From positions 141,871-205,870 of the forward strand of contig NZ_FTOB01000006.1 in assembly GCF_900156625.1 (NCBI RefSeq): DNA of 64,000 bases, given 5' to 3'. The DNA comes from Zobellia uliginosa (GTDB lineage: Bacteria > Bacteroidota > Bacteroidia > Flavobacteriales > Flavobacteriaceae). The stretch's first letter is position 1. Each line of letters opens with the position of its first letter. Made by a program: the position numbers and the translations under genes. This document shows, one piece after another, positions 44,038 through 53,700 of the stretch. The notes under the pieces are model-generated. The model ran no database searches. It saw nothing but the letters and a program-made list of their open reading frames with translations, and was not told where the DNA came from.

Positions 44038-45003
44038 TCAATCCCAACTCAACTGACTGCGTTCTTTCCAATAGGCCATAGAATCTACTTTTGCCTCGGT
44101 AAGTTCCCCTAGTTCTTCTTCATTTAATGTGAAGGTATTCGCCTTTAGATTTTGGTCCAACTGATTTATATCGGCCGCTCCACTTAGCACATAGTCCGGT
44201 TGAAGATAATCCATCACAAAACGAAGTGCGATGGCATCCATACCTACTTGATGACGTTCGGCCAAAGTCCGCAATGTCGTATAGAGAGATTGGTATTGTG
44301 GGTATCTTTTATTGGGAAATACGCGACCGTTGGCCAAGGCTTCCTTTATGATCAATTTCTTCCCCTGTGCCTGCACCTTTCGCAAAATGGGCAAAGTGGC
44401 CTGTTCAAACATATTGAAGGTAACTTGAAAACTATCGAAAACCACATCGCCGTTGATGCTTGTTTGAAGCGCATTTTCAATGACCTCCTTTTGCTTGGGC
44501 CCACTGGTGGAAATCCCAATTTTGAGTCCAGTAGCTTTTTTTATTTCCAATAACTTTTCCAACACCGGTTTGTTTTCGAGTACCCCACTTTCAAAGGTGG
44601 CGGAATGGATTTGATAGTACTGCAAGGCGGGAAGCAGTTCTTTAGAAACCTGCCATTGCTCCGTAAGCTTTCCTAGAGAGTGTTCTTTTACTTCATGGGG
44701 ACCATCATAGCCCAATTGCCAATTGGCCACATAGGTATAGCCCCATTTGGTTCCGAGAACTACGTCTGTATACTTTCGGCCATCGTTCCAAGCCTTTAAA
44801 AATTCTTCGCCCTTTCCGTAAGACGGGGCAGTATCGAAATAGCGTACCCCTTTTTCATAGGCATCATCCAATACTTTTAAAGCATTGGCCCTAAAAGCAA
44901 CTTCAGACTTATCCCTATTGCCTGCATCAATATTTATATATTCCGGGCGGCCCAAAGCGGCCATTCCCAAGCCGATTTCAGTTTTCGTTTTCTCTTTCTT
45001 CAT
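44038..45003 (-). CDS. Aldo/keto reductase
   Basis: NADPH-dependent reductase of 321 residues with the TIM-barrel AKR fold. The catalytic tetrad is visible as Asp and Tyr in YFDTAPSYGKGEEF, Lys in LGTKWGY and His in YYQIHSATF; DAIALRFVMDYLQPDYVLSG carries the coenzyme-side residues. It reduces an unknown sugar or aldehyde. It starts 11 bases after the end of the SelO gene upstream on the same strand, so the two may be one transcript. Confidence 0.9.
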   Translation of the reverse strand: MKKEKTKTEIGLGMAALGRPEYINIDAGNRDKSEVAFRANALKVLDDAYEKGVRYFDTAPSYGKGEEFLKAWNDGRKYTDVVLGTKWGYTYVANWQLGYDGPHEVKEHSLGKLTEQWQVSKELLPALQYYQIHSATFESGVLENKPVLEKLLEIKKATGLKIGISTSGPKQKEVIENALQTSINGDVVFDSFQVTFNMFEQATLPILRKVQAQGKKLIIKEALANGRVFPNKRYPQYQSLYTTLRTLAERHQVGMDAIALRFVMDYLQPDYVLSGAADINQLDQNLKANTFTLNEEELGELTEAKVDSMAYWKERSQLSWD

Positions 45004-45014
45004 GGGGTTTTATT

Positions 45015-46583
45015 CTAAGAACTACACGACAACATGGAACAGCCCACTTTGTTTCTTGCCCAATCAGGGCGTTTGGCAAACCATTTTTCTTGTTCCGGTT
45101 GTTCGTCATAGGGCTTTTTCAAAAGTACGAACAGTTCGTCGATCAAGGCATAATCTCCCTTATCGGCAGCATCTATGGCCAATTGTGCCATATAGTTACG
45201 CAACACGTATTTAGGGTTTACGGAGTTCATTTTTTGCTTTCGTTCCGTATCGGACAGTTCTTCTTGGCCCAATCGATTCTGATAGGTGGCGAACCAGGTT
45301 TTCCATTTTTCAAGTACTTCACCGCTCACCTCGTCGGGCGTATAGAAGGCATCGCCCACCACTTCCATAAACGCGCCTGAATTCGTTTCTTGCTTTTTAA
45401 AATTGGCCAAATTCCGAAAGAACAAGGTCATATCGGTTTCGGTTAGCTGTAGGTTTTCCTCCAAATCATCGAGCAAATGTAGATCAAGGTCATCCGCTTT
45501 ATACAGTCCGATCTTAGATTTCATCATATCCCTATACTTTTGCCCGAACTTCGTCTTGAATCCTTCCAATACGGCTTCCAAAGGTGCGGCTTCCCCGATC
45601 AAGGGAAAAATCGCATTGGCCAATTGATATAGGTTCCACAGGCCGATATTAGGTTGGTTCCCGTACCGGTATCGTTTATGTTGGCGGTCCGTGGTATTGG
45701 GTGTCCATCCATGGTCGTAACCTTCCAACCAGCCGTATGGGCCGTAGTCGATGGTCAATCCAAGAATAGATAGATTATCGGTATTCATCACGCCATGTAC
45801 GAAGCCCACGCGTTGCCAGTGCACCAACATCTCTAGGGTTGCATCTGCCACAGCCTGAAAAAATTGAACATAGCTTGCTTTGGAAGGCGCTCCCAATTCC
45901 GGAAAAAAGTGTTTAATGGTATAATCTACCAATGTTCCCATGGTAGCGGTATCCTCCCTTGCCGCAAAAATCTGATAGTTTCCAAAACGAAGAAAAGAAG
46001 GAGCAACCCGACAGACAACAGCCCCCTTCTCATAGGCCGAATTACCATTGTAAAGTATATCGCGAAGCACTTTGTCGCCCGACAAGGCCAATGACAGTGC
46101 TCGTGTTGTAGGTACCCCAAGGTGGTACATGGCCTCACTGCATAAATACTCTCGAATAGATGAACGTAAAACCGCTAGGCCGTCGGCTGTTCTTGAGTAA
46201 GGGGTTTCTCCCGCGCCCTTTAACTGCAAAGCCCAATGTTTACCCTTGTGCTCAACTTCCATAAGGTTAATGGCCCTGCCATCGCCTAGTTGCCCGGCCC
46301 AATTACCGAACTGATGTCCCCCATAGCACATCGCGTACGGGGCCGTTCCGTCGAGAACGGTATTGCCCGTAAACACCTTGAGAAATTCTTCACTTCTGAT
46401 ATCTGCTTCTGACAGCCCGAGCTCTTCGGCCATTTCAGGGGACACATGAATCAATGACGGCTGGGCCGTGTGTTTTGGCATAACATACGAAAAACAGGCC
46501 TTTTCTACCTGCCTTCTGCTATTTTCAGTAATAGGATCGGCCGGTAGTTCTTTATTGAAGGTATCTTGTATGTTGAATTTCAT
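45015..46583 (-). CDS. selO: Protein adenylyltransferase SelO (YdiU)
   Basis: Pseudokinase-fold enzyme of 522 residues that transfers AMP to Ser, Thr or Tyr of proteins and responds to oxidative stress in studied homologues. YAMCYGGHQFGNWAGQLGDG and LKGAGETPYSRTADGLAVLR are the nucleotide-binding parts, VGFVHGVMNTDNLSILGLTI the catalytic loop, and DYGPYGWLEGYD the metal-binding segment. The C-terminus ends in GCSMLSCSS, giving the conserved CXXC-like or Cys-Ser end in place of the Sec residue of some family members. It is probably in an operon with the aldo/keto reductase. Confidence 0.93.
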   Translation of the reverse strand: MKFNIQDTFNKELPADPITENSRRQVEKACFSYVMPKHTAQPSLIHVSPEMAEELGLSEADIRSEEFLKVFTGNTVLDGTAPYAMCYGGHQFGNWAGQLGDGRAINLMEVEHKGKHWALQLKGAGETPYSRTADGLAVLRSSIREYLCSEAMYHLGVPTTRALSLALSGDKVLRDILYNGNSAYEKGAVVCRVAPSFLRFGNYQIFAAREDTATMGTLVDYTIKHFFPELGAPSKASYVQFFQAVADATLEMLVHWQRVGFVHGVMNTDNLSILGLTIDYGPYGWLEGYDHGWTPNTTDRQHKRYRYGNQPNIGLWNLYQLANAIFPLIGEAAPLEAVLEGFKTKFGQKYRDMMKSKIGLYKADDLDLHLLDDLEENLQLTETDMTLFFRNLANFKKQETNSGAFMEVVGDAFYTPDEVSGEVLEKWKTWFATYQNRLGQEELSDTERKQKMNSVNPKYVLRNYMAQLAIDAADKGDYALIDELFVLLKKPYDEQPEQEKWFAKRPDWARNKVGCSMLSCSS

Positions 46584-46630
46584 CCGTTTCGTTTTATAGT
46601 CCCCTTATCCTCCCTGAAGATAGGAAAACC

Positions 46631-47305
46631 TTACTTTTTAAAAGAAGTGACCGTCTGCCCCTTGCCCATCAACACCATATCGGTAGTAGACAGAAAGAGT
46701 CCCGTTTCGACCACGCCAGGAATTTGGATAAGTGTCCGGTTCAGTTCTTCTAAATCATCCTTTTGAAAAATATCTACATCTACAATGCAATTGTTCTCAT
46801 CGGTCTTATAGACCGCTTCTTTTTTCATGCGCAGCTGTGGATGTAGGTCCATTTTCCCAAGTTCTTCCATAATGTTTTGGGTAGCAAAAGGAATGGTTTC
46901 CAAAGGAAGTTTGAATTTACCCAAACGATCGACTTGTTTTCCCGAATCGGCTATAATCAGGTTAAAGCGGGAATTATGGGCCAAAATTTTCTCTCGGAGC
47001 ATAGCACCTCCCCCACCTTTTATCAACCGTAATCGGGCATCAAACTCATCCGCCCCGTCAATATTTATGTCGAGTGTTCCCGCATCTTCCAAGGAAATCA
47101 AGGATATACCCGCTTGCTTGGCCAATCGGGCCGTCGTATTCGACGAAGGCACTCCCTTCATTATGAGTCCGCCTGCCACCCGCTTACCGAGCTCGGCTAT
47201 CATAAAAGCGGCGGTAGATCCCGACCCCAAGCCAACAAGCATTCCGTTTTTTACATACTCTGCTGAAGCAATGGCAGCATTCCATTTTTCTTTTTCAATA
47301 TTCAT
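46631..47305 (-). CDS. rpiA: Ribose-5-phosphate isomerase A
   Basis: Isomerase of 224 residues interconverting ribose 5-phosphate and ribulose 5-phosphate in the pentose phosphate pathway. GMLVGLGSGSTAAFMIAEL is the phosphate loop, DINIDGADEFDARLRLIKGG holds the catalytic Asp and Glu region, and GGAMLREKI the conserved Lys area. All typical motifs are present and length is normal. It lies 47 bases upstream of SelO on the same strand. Confidence 0.95.
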   Translation of the reverse strand: MNIEKEKWNAAIASAEYVKNGMLVGLGSGSTAAFMIAELGKRVAGGLIMKGVPSSNTTARLAKQAGISLISLEDAGTLDINIDGADEFDARLRLIKGGGGAMLREKILAHNSRFNLIIADSGKQVDRLGKFKLPLETIPFATQNIMEELGKMDLHPQLRMKKEAVYKTDENNCIVDVDIFQKDDLEELNRTLIQIPGVVETGLFLSTTDMVLMGKGQTVTSFKK

Positions 47306-47512
47306 TCAATATGTATTATTAAAATTAAAGGGGCAAGAACGTATATAGCTATTTACAGAAACTCGACCCTTATTCGTCGTAATACGAACTGTTCTCTTAC
47401 GATATACCGATACAAAAGTACGCTTCTATTACAGAAAAACTCATCGATTTAAAAAATAGCTTCTTAAGGAAACCAAAAAAAATACAGATATTTGCGCTAC
47501 CAAAAAACGAAG

Positions 47513-48214
47513 ATGAAGAACATATTTTTTTTAAGTGCTATTACCCTTTTATTGCTTTCTTGTGGAGGGCCTACCGAAAACACCATGAAGGTTACCGGAA
47601 ATGTAAAGGGACTCAAAAAAGGAACACTCTACCTTCAACACGTGCCTGATTCCGTTTTAGCCACCATAGATTCGCTACAAATAGACGGTGACGGCAATTT
47701 TTCCTTTACAACGGAACTCGAAAGCCCCGAAATTTTCTACCTCTACTTAGACAAAAAAGACGCGAACGATATCAATGACCGAATTACCTTCTTTGGTGAG
47801 CCGGGTACCATTACGATCAACACGACTTGGAACACCTTTGATACCAAAGCCAAAATTGAAGGTTCGGAAACCCAAAAAAAATTGGAAGAATACCGACAAA
47901 TGATGTCGAAGTTCAACATGAAGACCTTAGAGATCGTTCGATTGGCCAACGACCCGAACAAGGTTCTAGACTCGGTACAACTAGACTCGATGCAGCGATT
48001 GAGCAACCGCAACCTACAGCGCAGCTATGCCTTTTCCTTGAATTACGCGTTGAACAACAAAGACTCTTATATAGCGCCTTACATAGCCTTAAACGAAGTT
48101 CCCGATGCCAATGTTAAGTATCTGGATTCCATTTACGGTTCACTGTCGACCGAAGTTGCGGAATCGAAATACGGCAAGCAATTAAAAACGTATTTGGAAA
48201 ACCTTAAAAAGTAA
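47513..48214 (+). CDS. DUF4369 domain lipoprotein
   Basis: Lipoprotein of 233 residues from the ATG at 47513. IFFLSAITLLLLSCGGPTEN has the lipobox and Cys as the anchor. The next part, TMKVTGNVKGLKKGTLYLQH, starts a DUF4369 beta domain, the sort found at the N-terminus of many Bacteroidota thioredoxin-like lipoproteins. Here no thioredoxin CXXC follows; the C-terminal half is a helical segment. It may be a stand-alone relative. It ends at a strong terminator. Confidence 0.8.
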   Translation: MKNIFFLSAITLLLLSCGGPTENTMKVTGNVKGLKKGTLYLQHVPDSVLATIDSLQIDGDGNFSFTTELESPEIFYLYLDKKDANDINDRITFFGEPGTITINTTWNTFDTKAKIEGSETQKKLEEYRQMMSKFNMKTLEIVRLANDPNKVLDSVQLDSMQRLSNRNLQRSYAFSLNYALNNKDSYIAPYIALNEVPDANVKYLDSIYGSLSTEVAESKYGKQLKTYLENLKK

Positions 48215-48239
48215 AAAAGCCCGCGTTTGCGGGCTTTTT
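48213..48239. terminator. Bidirectional terminator
   Basis: GCCCGC / GCGGGC with the loop GTTT, flanked by six A residues on the left and five T residues on the right. It serves the DUF4369 gene and the small gene at 48259-48528, which converge here. Confidence 0.88.
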
Positions 48240-48258
48240 CATTTAACTTCTAGAAGGT

Positions 48259-48528
48259 CTAGCCTAATTTGTTCACCTTTTCTACAAGGGCACCGGCTTT
48301 CTTCTCCAATTCTTGACGCACCTCTGTTAGGTGTTTCTTTCTGTTTTCAACACCTCTTTGGTTCACCTTTTGGATCAAGGTATCAAAAGTTTCGATAGCC
48401 TCGTCAATAACCTTTGCTCCTTCTTTCGATTCTTGGTCGGCATTGGCAGCTTCTACAATGTATACCGCTTCAATGATGTCTCCCAAGACATTATTAATAT
48501 CTTTCTTTAATTCTTTTACACTTGCCAT
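48259..48528 (-). CDS. Small helical protein, unknown
   Basis: Cytoplasmic protein of 89 residues, almost entirely helical and charged: VKELKKDINNVLGDIIEAVY, EGAKVIDEAIETFDTLIQKV, LTEVRQELEKKAGALVEKV. I recognise the type as a small conserved Bacteroidota protein, but no function is known to me. It is isolated, with its own -7 box and a terminator shared with the converging lipoprotein gene. Confidence 0.65.
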   Translation of the reverse strand: MASVKELKKDINNVLGDIIEAVYIVEAANADQESKEGAKVIDEAIETFDTLIQKVNQRGVENRKKHLTEVRQELEKKAGALVEKVNKLG

Positions 48529-48545
48529 TTTTAATAAATTTTACG

Positions 48546-48553
48546 CAAAAATA
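48546..48553 (-). promoter_or_regulatory. Candidate -7 box for the small helical protein
   Basis: TATTTTTG on the minus strand matches TAnnTTTG, 17 bases before the ATG. A TTG lies 13 bases upstream, shorter than usual. Confidence 0.35.
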
Positions 48554-48610
48554 AGCTATTTATAATCAATTTATGCAGAAAATATACAAAGCCAAACGTA
48601 ATTCGTCGCA

Positions 48611-49573
48611 TTAAATGGTCACTTCTAAGAGCTTAGCGCCCTCGGTGGTGATTTTTATGGTATTCGATACCGCAGGCAAAAGGGTGGTCTCACCTCTTTT
48701 CAATTCTACCGAACCGTTCTCATTGGCAATGGTAGCCGATCCGCCCACACACATAAAAATAGTAAATGAATCGCGGTCGGTTACATCTTGGGTCAAGCCA
48801 GCATTCAAGTCTAGAAAGTCGGTTTTGAAATAAGGGCAATCTACCATGGCGTTCACCGTATTCTTCTCTTGACTATACTTCACCTTAAAATCATCTTTTT
48901 TGGTGTAATCAATGGCATCTAAGGCCTGTTCGGTATGTAACTCCCTAAGGTTTCCGTTCTTATCTTTTCTATTGAAATCGAAAACACGGTAGGTAATGTC
49001 GGAAGTCTGTTGAATTTCGGCCAACAATACACCTGCACCTATGGCGTGGATCTTTCCGGTATTGATAAAAAAAGTATCGCCCTCTTTTACCTTTTCATAG
49101 TTCAAAAGGTCTAATAGGGTATCGTTTTCGAGACTTTTGGCGTATTCTTCTTTGGTAACATCTTTGTTGAAACCAACGATAAGGCTGGCGTCGTCATCGG
49201 CATCCATCACATACCACATTTCTGTTTTTCCGAAGGAATTGTGGCGTTTTTTGGCCAGCTCGTCATTAGGATGCAATTGAATGGACAGATCCTGCTTGGC
49301 ATCGATAAACTTGATAAGGATAGGAAAGTCGGTTCCGAACCTATCGTAAACACTTTTCCCCAAAACATTCTCGGGCTCTTTTTCTATTAGGTCTTGTAAT
49401 GAGGTACCTGCCAAATCTCCATTGGCCACTACCGAAACATCTCCCGACACAGTGGAAAGCTCCCAACTTTCTCCGGTAATATCGTTTTCAATAGGTTTGC
49501 CCAAAACGTCTTTAAGCTTGGTGCCGCCCCAAAGGCGTTCTTTTAAAATAGGGTTAAATTTTAAGGGATACAT
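48611..49573 (-). CDS. manA: Mannose-6-phosphate isomerase, class I
   Basis: Zinc-dependent isomerase of 320 residues converting fructose 6-phosphate and mannose 6-phosphate, the short type I form common in Firmicutes and Bacteroidota. NPILKERLWGGTKLKDVLG is the typical start, LSIQLHPNDELAKKRHNSFG holds zinc ligands, TEMWYVMDADDDASLIVGF the Glu ligand and FFINTGKIHAIGAGVLLAEI the last His. It is 32 bases downstream of the 6-carboxytetrahydropterin synthase gene. It supplies mannose units for surface polysaccharide or lipoglycans. Confidence 0.94.
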   Translation of the reverse strand: MYPLKFNPILKERLWGGTKLKDVLGKPIENDITGESWELSTVSGDVSVVANGDLAGTSLQDLIEKEPENVLGKSVYDRFGTDFPILIKFIDAKQDLSIQLHPNDELAKKRHNSFGKTEMWYVMDADDDASLIVGFNKDVTKEEYAKSLENDTLLDLLNYEKVKEGDTFFINTGKIHAIGAGVLLAEIQQTSDITYRVFDFNRKDKNGNLRELHTEQALDAIDYTKKDDFKVKYSQEKNTVNAMVDCPYFKTDFLDLNAGLTQDVTDRDSFTIFMCVGGSATIANENGSVELKRGETTLLPAVSNTIKITTEGAKLLEVTI

Positions 49574-49605
49574 AGCGTTTTTTTTATAGTTGTTTAATTT
49601 TCGCT

Positions 49606-50013
49606 TTAACCGGAATAGGTCACAAAATTTCGGGGGGTTTCATATAACACGACTTCCAAATCATGATTTGGATTGATGTGGGGCCGTAATTTATTCCAAA
49701 TAATAATGGATATATTTTCAGCTGTGGGATTAAGGTCTTTAAATTCAGGGACTTCAATATTTAGGTTCTTATGGTCGAGGGCGTCTTCTACTTTTTCAGC
49801 TATCAAATCTTTTAAGACCTTCATATCCATTACAAAACCTGTCTCTGGGTCTATTTTGCCCGTAACGCTAACCACCAATTCATAGTTGTGCCCATGGTAA
49901 TTGGGGTTGTTACACTTTCCGAAGACCTGGGTATTTTTCTCATCGCTCCAATCTTTACGATATAGGCGGTGGGCCGCATTAAAATGGGCCTTTCTACTAA
50001 CCTTTACTCTCAT
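49606..50013 (-). CDS. 6-carboxytetrahydropterin synthase (QueD/PTPS family)
   Basis: Enzyme of 135 residues from the ATG at 50013 (MRVKVSRKAHFNAAHRLY). KAHFNAAHRLY gives the first zinc His, CNNPNYHGHNYELVVSVTG the catalytic Cys and two zinc His, and GFVMDMKVLKDL plus ALDHKNLN the remaining active-site residues. This family makes 6-carboxytetrahydropterin for queuosine, or sepiapterin and pyruvoyl products. No other queuosine gene is near, so the pathway is open. It overlaps the idi stop codon by 17 bases, which couples the two. Confidence 0.9.
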   Translation of the reverse strand: MRVKVSRKAHFNAAHRLYRKDWSDEKNTQVFGKCNNPNYHGHNYELVVSVTGKIDPETGFVMDMKVLKDLIAEKVEDALDHKNLNIEVPEFKDLNPTAENISIIIWNKLRPHINPNHDLEVVLYETPRNFVTYSG

Positions 50014-50548
50014 CTTCCGTTGGATTTTGTCCGATATGATCATAGAACTTTTCAAAGATAATCTTGAACCAAGCTGTATACAAATCGGGGTTTTGGGCTA
50101 TATCTTTTTTGATGGCCTCGGGTTTCATCCATTTCCAGTCGGCCACCTCATCTGGGTTGATCTGCGGCGCTCCGTTATAGCTGCCCATCATTACGTGGTC
50201 TAGTTCATGTTCGGTAAGGCCATTGTCAAAAGGGGCCTTATAGATAAAGGAAAAAAGTTCCTTGAGTTCCGTTACAAAGCCCATCTCCTCTTGCAACCTT
50301 CTCTTTCCGGCCTCTATATTGCTCTCACCTACCCGTTGGTGACTGCAACATGTGTTCGTCCAAAGTTCAGGAGAGTGGTATTTGTGGGCCGCCCTCTGCT
50401 GTAGCATGGTTTCCCCTTTATCGTTCATTACAAAAACCGAAAATGCCCTATGGAGTACGGCTTTCTCGTGCGCTTCCATTTTAGGCATGGTTCCTATCGG
50501 GTTATTGTCTTGGTCTACTAAGATGACTTCTTCCTCTTTCAATAGCAA
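49997..50548 (-). CDS. idi: Isopentenyl-diphosphate delta-isomerase, type 1
   Basis: Nudix-fold isomerase of about 183 residues interconverting isopentenyl and dimethylallyl diphosphate for isoprenoids. I chose TTG at 50548 (LLKEEEVILVDQDNNPIG follows), which matches the usual N-terminus; an upstream ATG at 50695 would run through a terminator of the preceding gene, so it is rejected. The active-site Cys is in WTNTCCSHQRVGE, the Nudix-like part in AGKRRLQEEMGFV, and the second catalytic Glu in GLTEHELDHVMMG. It overlaps the start of the QueD-like gene by 17 bases. Confidence 0.92.
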   Translation of the reverse strand: MLLKEEEVILVDQDNNPIGTMPKMEAHEKAVLHRAFSVFVMNDKGETMLQQRAAHKYHSPELWTNTCCSHQRVGESNIEAGKRRLQEEMGFVTELKELFSFIYKAPFDNGLTEHELDHVMMGSYNGAPQINPDEVADWKWMKPEAIKKDIAQNPDLYTAWFKIIFEKFYDHIGQNPTEDESKG

Positions 50549-50662
50549 TGTTTTTCTTTGATGGGTACAACTAACTTCCTTCCTCCACAAAAATAGTACC
50601 TTTCCATTAGTATCGAACCAAGAGCTTGATAAATTATGGTTATAGAACTCCCAATTCTCCCT

Positions 50663-50698
50663 AAAAAAACAGAAAACCCCTGAACCGAAGTCCAAGGG
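50663..50698 (-). terminator. Terminator of the surface-protein operon
   Basis: On the minus strand CCCTTGGAC and GTTCAGGGG pair over nine positions (two as G-T) around the loop TTCG, and the stem runs into a long T-rich stretch. It lies about 35 bases after the end of the 2111-residue gene and supports the shorter start chosen for idi. Confidence 0.75.
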
Positions 50699-50729
50699 CC
50701 TTTATTTTATGCCATTTGCAAGAATCGTA

Positions 50730-53700
50730 TCAGTTCAGGTAAATATAGCCCGAAAGCGTCTTATGTTCTCCCGTGGTATCTTCATAATTCAAAATATAAA
50801 AATAAGTTCCACTTGGCAATTTTTCTTCCTTCCCAGACGTAAGCCTGGCCGTTGAATATCCTTCAAAATAATTGTTCCCTGTTCCATACGATTCAGTGGA
50901 AAATATTAAGATCCCCCATCGGTTGTAAATCTGGATGTTGTTGTTCGGCCGTACATCGAGCCCCGTAATGGTCAATGTGTCGTGTGCGCCATCGCCATTG
51001 GGTGTTACTACATTATAGACCACTACCTCGATATAGGGTTCCTCCAGGTAATCGGGAACACCGTTATTATTTTGATCGTCGTTGGCATAGTTTCCATCCC
51101 CATTGGTATCTTCATCCCGGGTCGGAATTCCATCATTATCATCGTCCGTATCCCGATAATCCAACTCATCATCGCCATCGGCATTTGGTAGACTGTCAAA
51201 TGGACTATCCATTTCATCGTTCACATCATCATCTATAGTTTCCGAACCTTCATAACCATCGTCAAGTCCGTCGTCATCCTTATCGGAACCGATAAACGAA
51301 ACATCGGCCATGCCGTCATGGTCTCTATCATGTGCTTCTATAGCATCTGGCACGTTATCGTTATCACTGTCGAGATCCAAATAATCAGGTTGGTCAGTAC
51401 CATCGGTGTTTACAGGGTACAGCCCTAGGTCAATACCGTTTTCGTAGGCATCGTCCAAGCCATTGTTATTGGCATCGACAAGACTAGGCGCAATGTAGCC
51501 CACCGTAGTCTGTGCTTCCACATTATCGGGTATACCATCGTTATCGCTATCGATATCCAAATAGTCAGGTAACGAATCGCCATCCGAATCGGTAGGATCG
51601 GTCGATGGATCGTTATCGCCATCGGCGTTCAAATCTTCCACACTGTCTAAGATACCGTCGTTATCACTATCAAGATCCGTAAAATCATCATCTAAAATGG
51701 TGCCTATGGCCGTATCTGAAAAATCGGCGACATTTCCTGCATCGACACTTAAGATCGAAATTGTAAAGGTTTCATCGTCTTCAAGAATTTCATCTTGGGT
51801 CGTAGGAACGTTCACCTCTCCCGTAAGACTCCCGGCCGGTATGGTTATCTGAACGGTATTGTTCGTATAATCGGCCGTATCGGCAGTTCCATCCGTAAAA
51901 GTAAAGGTCAGGGTTATATCTTGCCCAAGGCAGCCCATGCTTGATAGGGTGACCGGAAAGATAATGGAAGCACCTTCAACTTCACTGGCATCGCCTATGC
52001 TTATGCTAGGAGTGGTCTCAACGTTCAAAATGGCCTCATCGGAATTTAAAACACTACATACCCGCAAGGAATTCGAGACTACCACGCGATAGCGGTTTCC
52101 GTTCCCACCTATAGTGGTGTTAGCTATTTCAAGCGTATGGGTATCCGTACCGGAATAGAGGCCTCCATCGGTCAAATCGGTCCAAAGGCTACCATCGAAC
52201 ATTTGCCATTGATATTGGTCTACGTCTGTGGCCACTACCGAAAAGGAAGCCGTTTCCCCCGAACATACACTGCTTTCCGATGGTTGGGTGCTTATTACCG
52301 GACTTAAGGTAGCTTCCCTGTATTCGGGAATACCATTTCCATTACGATCTTGAGGCTCCGTATAGCCATCGCTACCCGTGGTAACCAATCCGTTGGCATC
52401 GACCGTTAAGGTGGAACTTCCCAAAAGGCCATCGGCATCGCCATCGGTAAAACCAGCTTCGACCACATCAAAACAGCCATCATTGTCGGCATCCAATTCT
52501 TGTGCATCGATACTACCGTCGGTATCGGAATCTAAAACCGTATAATTCACGGTCCTTCTATCGGGGTCGTCTTGAACACTGTCGGGAATACCATCTGCCC
52601 CAACCATACCGGTCAACACCCCATTAGAATGTGCGGCCCCATGGCCCGCCTCAACGGCGTCGTAAATACCGTCGTTATCGCTATCCAAATCAAAGGCATC
52701 GGGAATACCATCGTTATCGGTATCGACACACTCCGTAGGTGTGCTGTACTTAAGGGTCACTAGATCCAATGCCGCCCCGGAAGATGCATTCGTTGCAAAA
52801 GGTTGGGCGGAAAAACGTACCGTAATTTCATCGGTCGACGCTACGAAAGTGCGCTCTTCATAAAACCATTTTTTAGGCCCGACCATGCCGCCTACTTCCC
52901 CTGTGGCGATAGTGGTCAAAGTTTCATCTAAAATGGGCACACCGTCCGCATCGATAATATCAAAGTCCAAGGTTACGATCTGGCCGTTGAGGTGGGCGAT
53001 ATCTTCACCCCAGTAGAAAGAGAAGGTATAACTTTCCCCTTGTACCAAGGTCACCTCTTGTGTAATTTCGTTCGAAACCCCTCCCGTAACATTGTTGTTT
53101 CCAACTAAATCTAAATATTGCGAGCCGTCAATGGCCGGAGCAAACGTACCTGCCCCGAAGGATCCTCCGTTGACCCAACCATCCAGGTTTTGGGTATAGC
53201 TCCATCCTGTCAAACTATTGGTATTGTACGTGGTTCCTATAAAGGTTCCATTGGCCCCTGTAAACCCGTTGGGAAAAGCAGTGGCATCGGTAAAATTGTC
53301 CTGTTCAAAAGAGCCGTTGATGATAAAATTGCCACAGCCTTCATCGGTATCAAGTATGCCATCGTTATCATCATCCAAGTCTTCGGCATCCACTACACCG
53401 TCGTTATCGTTATCGGGCCTATCGTCCGTAGTGTCCCTAAAGTCAACATCACCGCCCGAGCCTGCGTCGCTATCCCCATCCGGCAATACCACAGGTCCCG
53501 TTAGCGGGTTATCTATGGTTCCTCCGGGGTCCGTATATCCCGAGGTATCGGCATCGAGGGCATCGTCAAGACCGTCATTATCGACATCCAAGCCATTGCG
53601 TACGATGCGGGCTTCGGTAGTATCGTCTCCAGCTTCGTTATCGGAATCAAGATCTAGATAATCAGGATTGTCGGTACCATCGGTATTCGTAGGAACAAGG

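Noticed and set aside
50549..50695. Longer N-terminus for idi starting with an ATG at 50695
   Set aside because: This stretch contains the terminator of the upstream operon, and the extra 49 residues have no counterpart in known type 1 isomerases. The TTG at 50548 gives the normal N-terminus.
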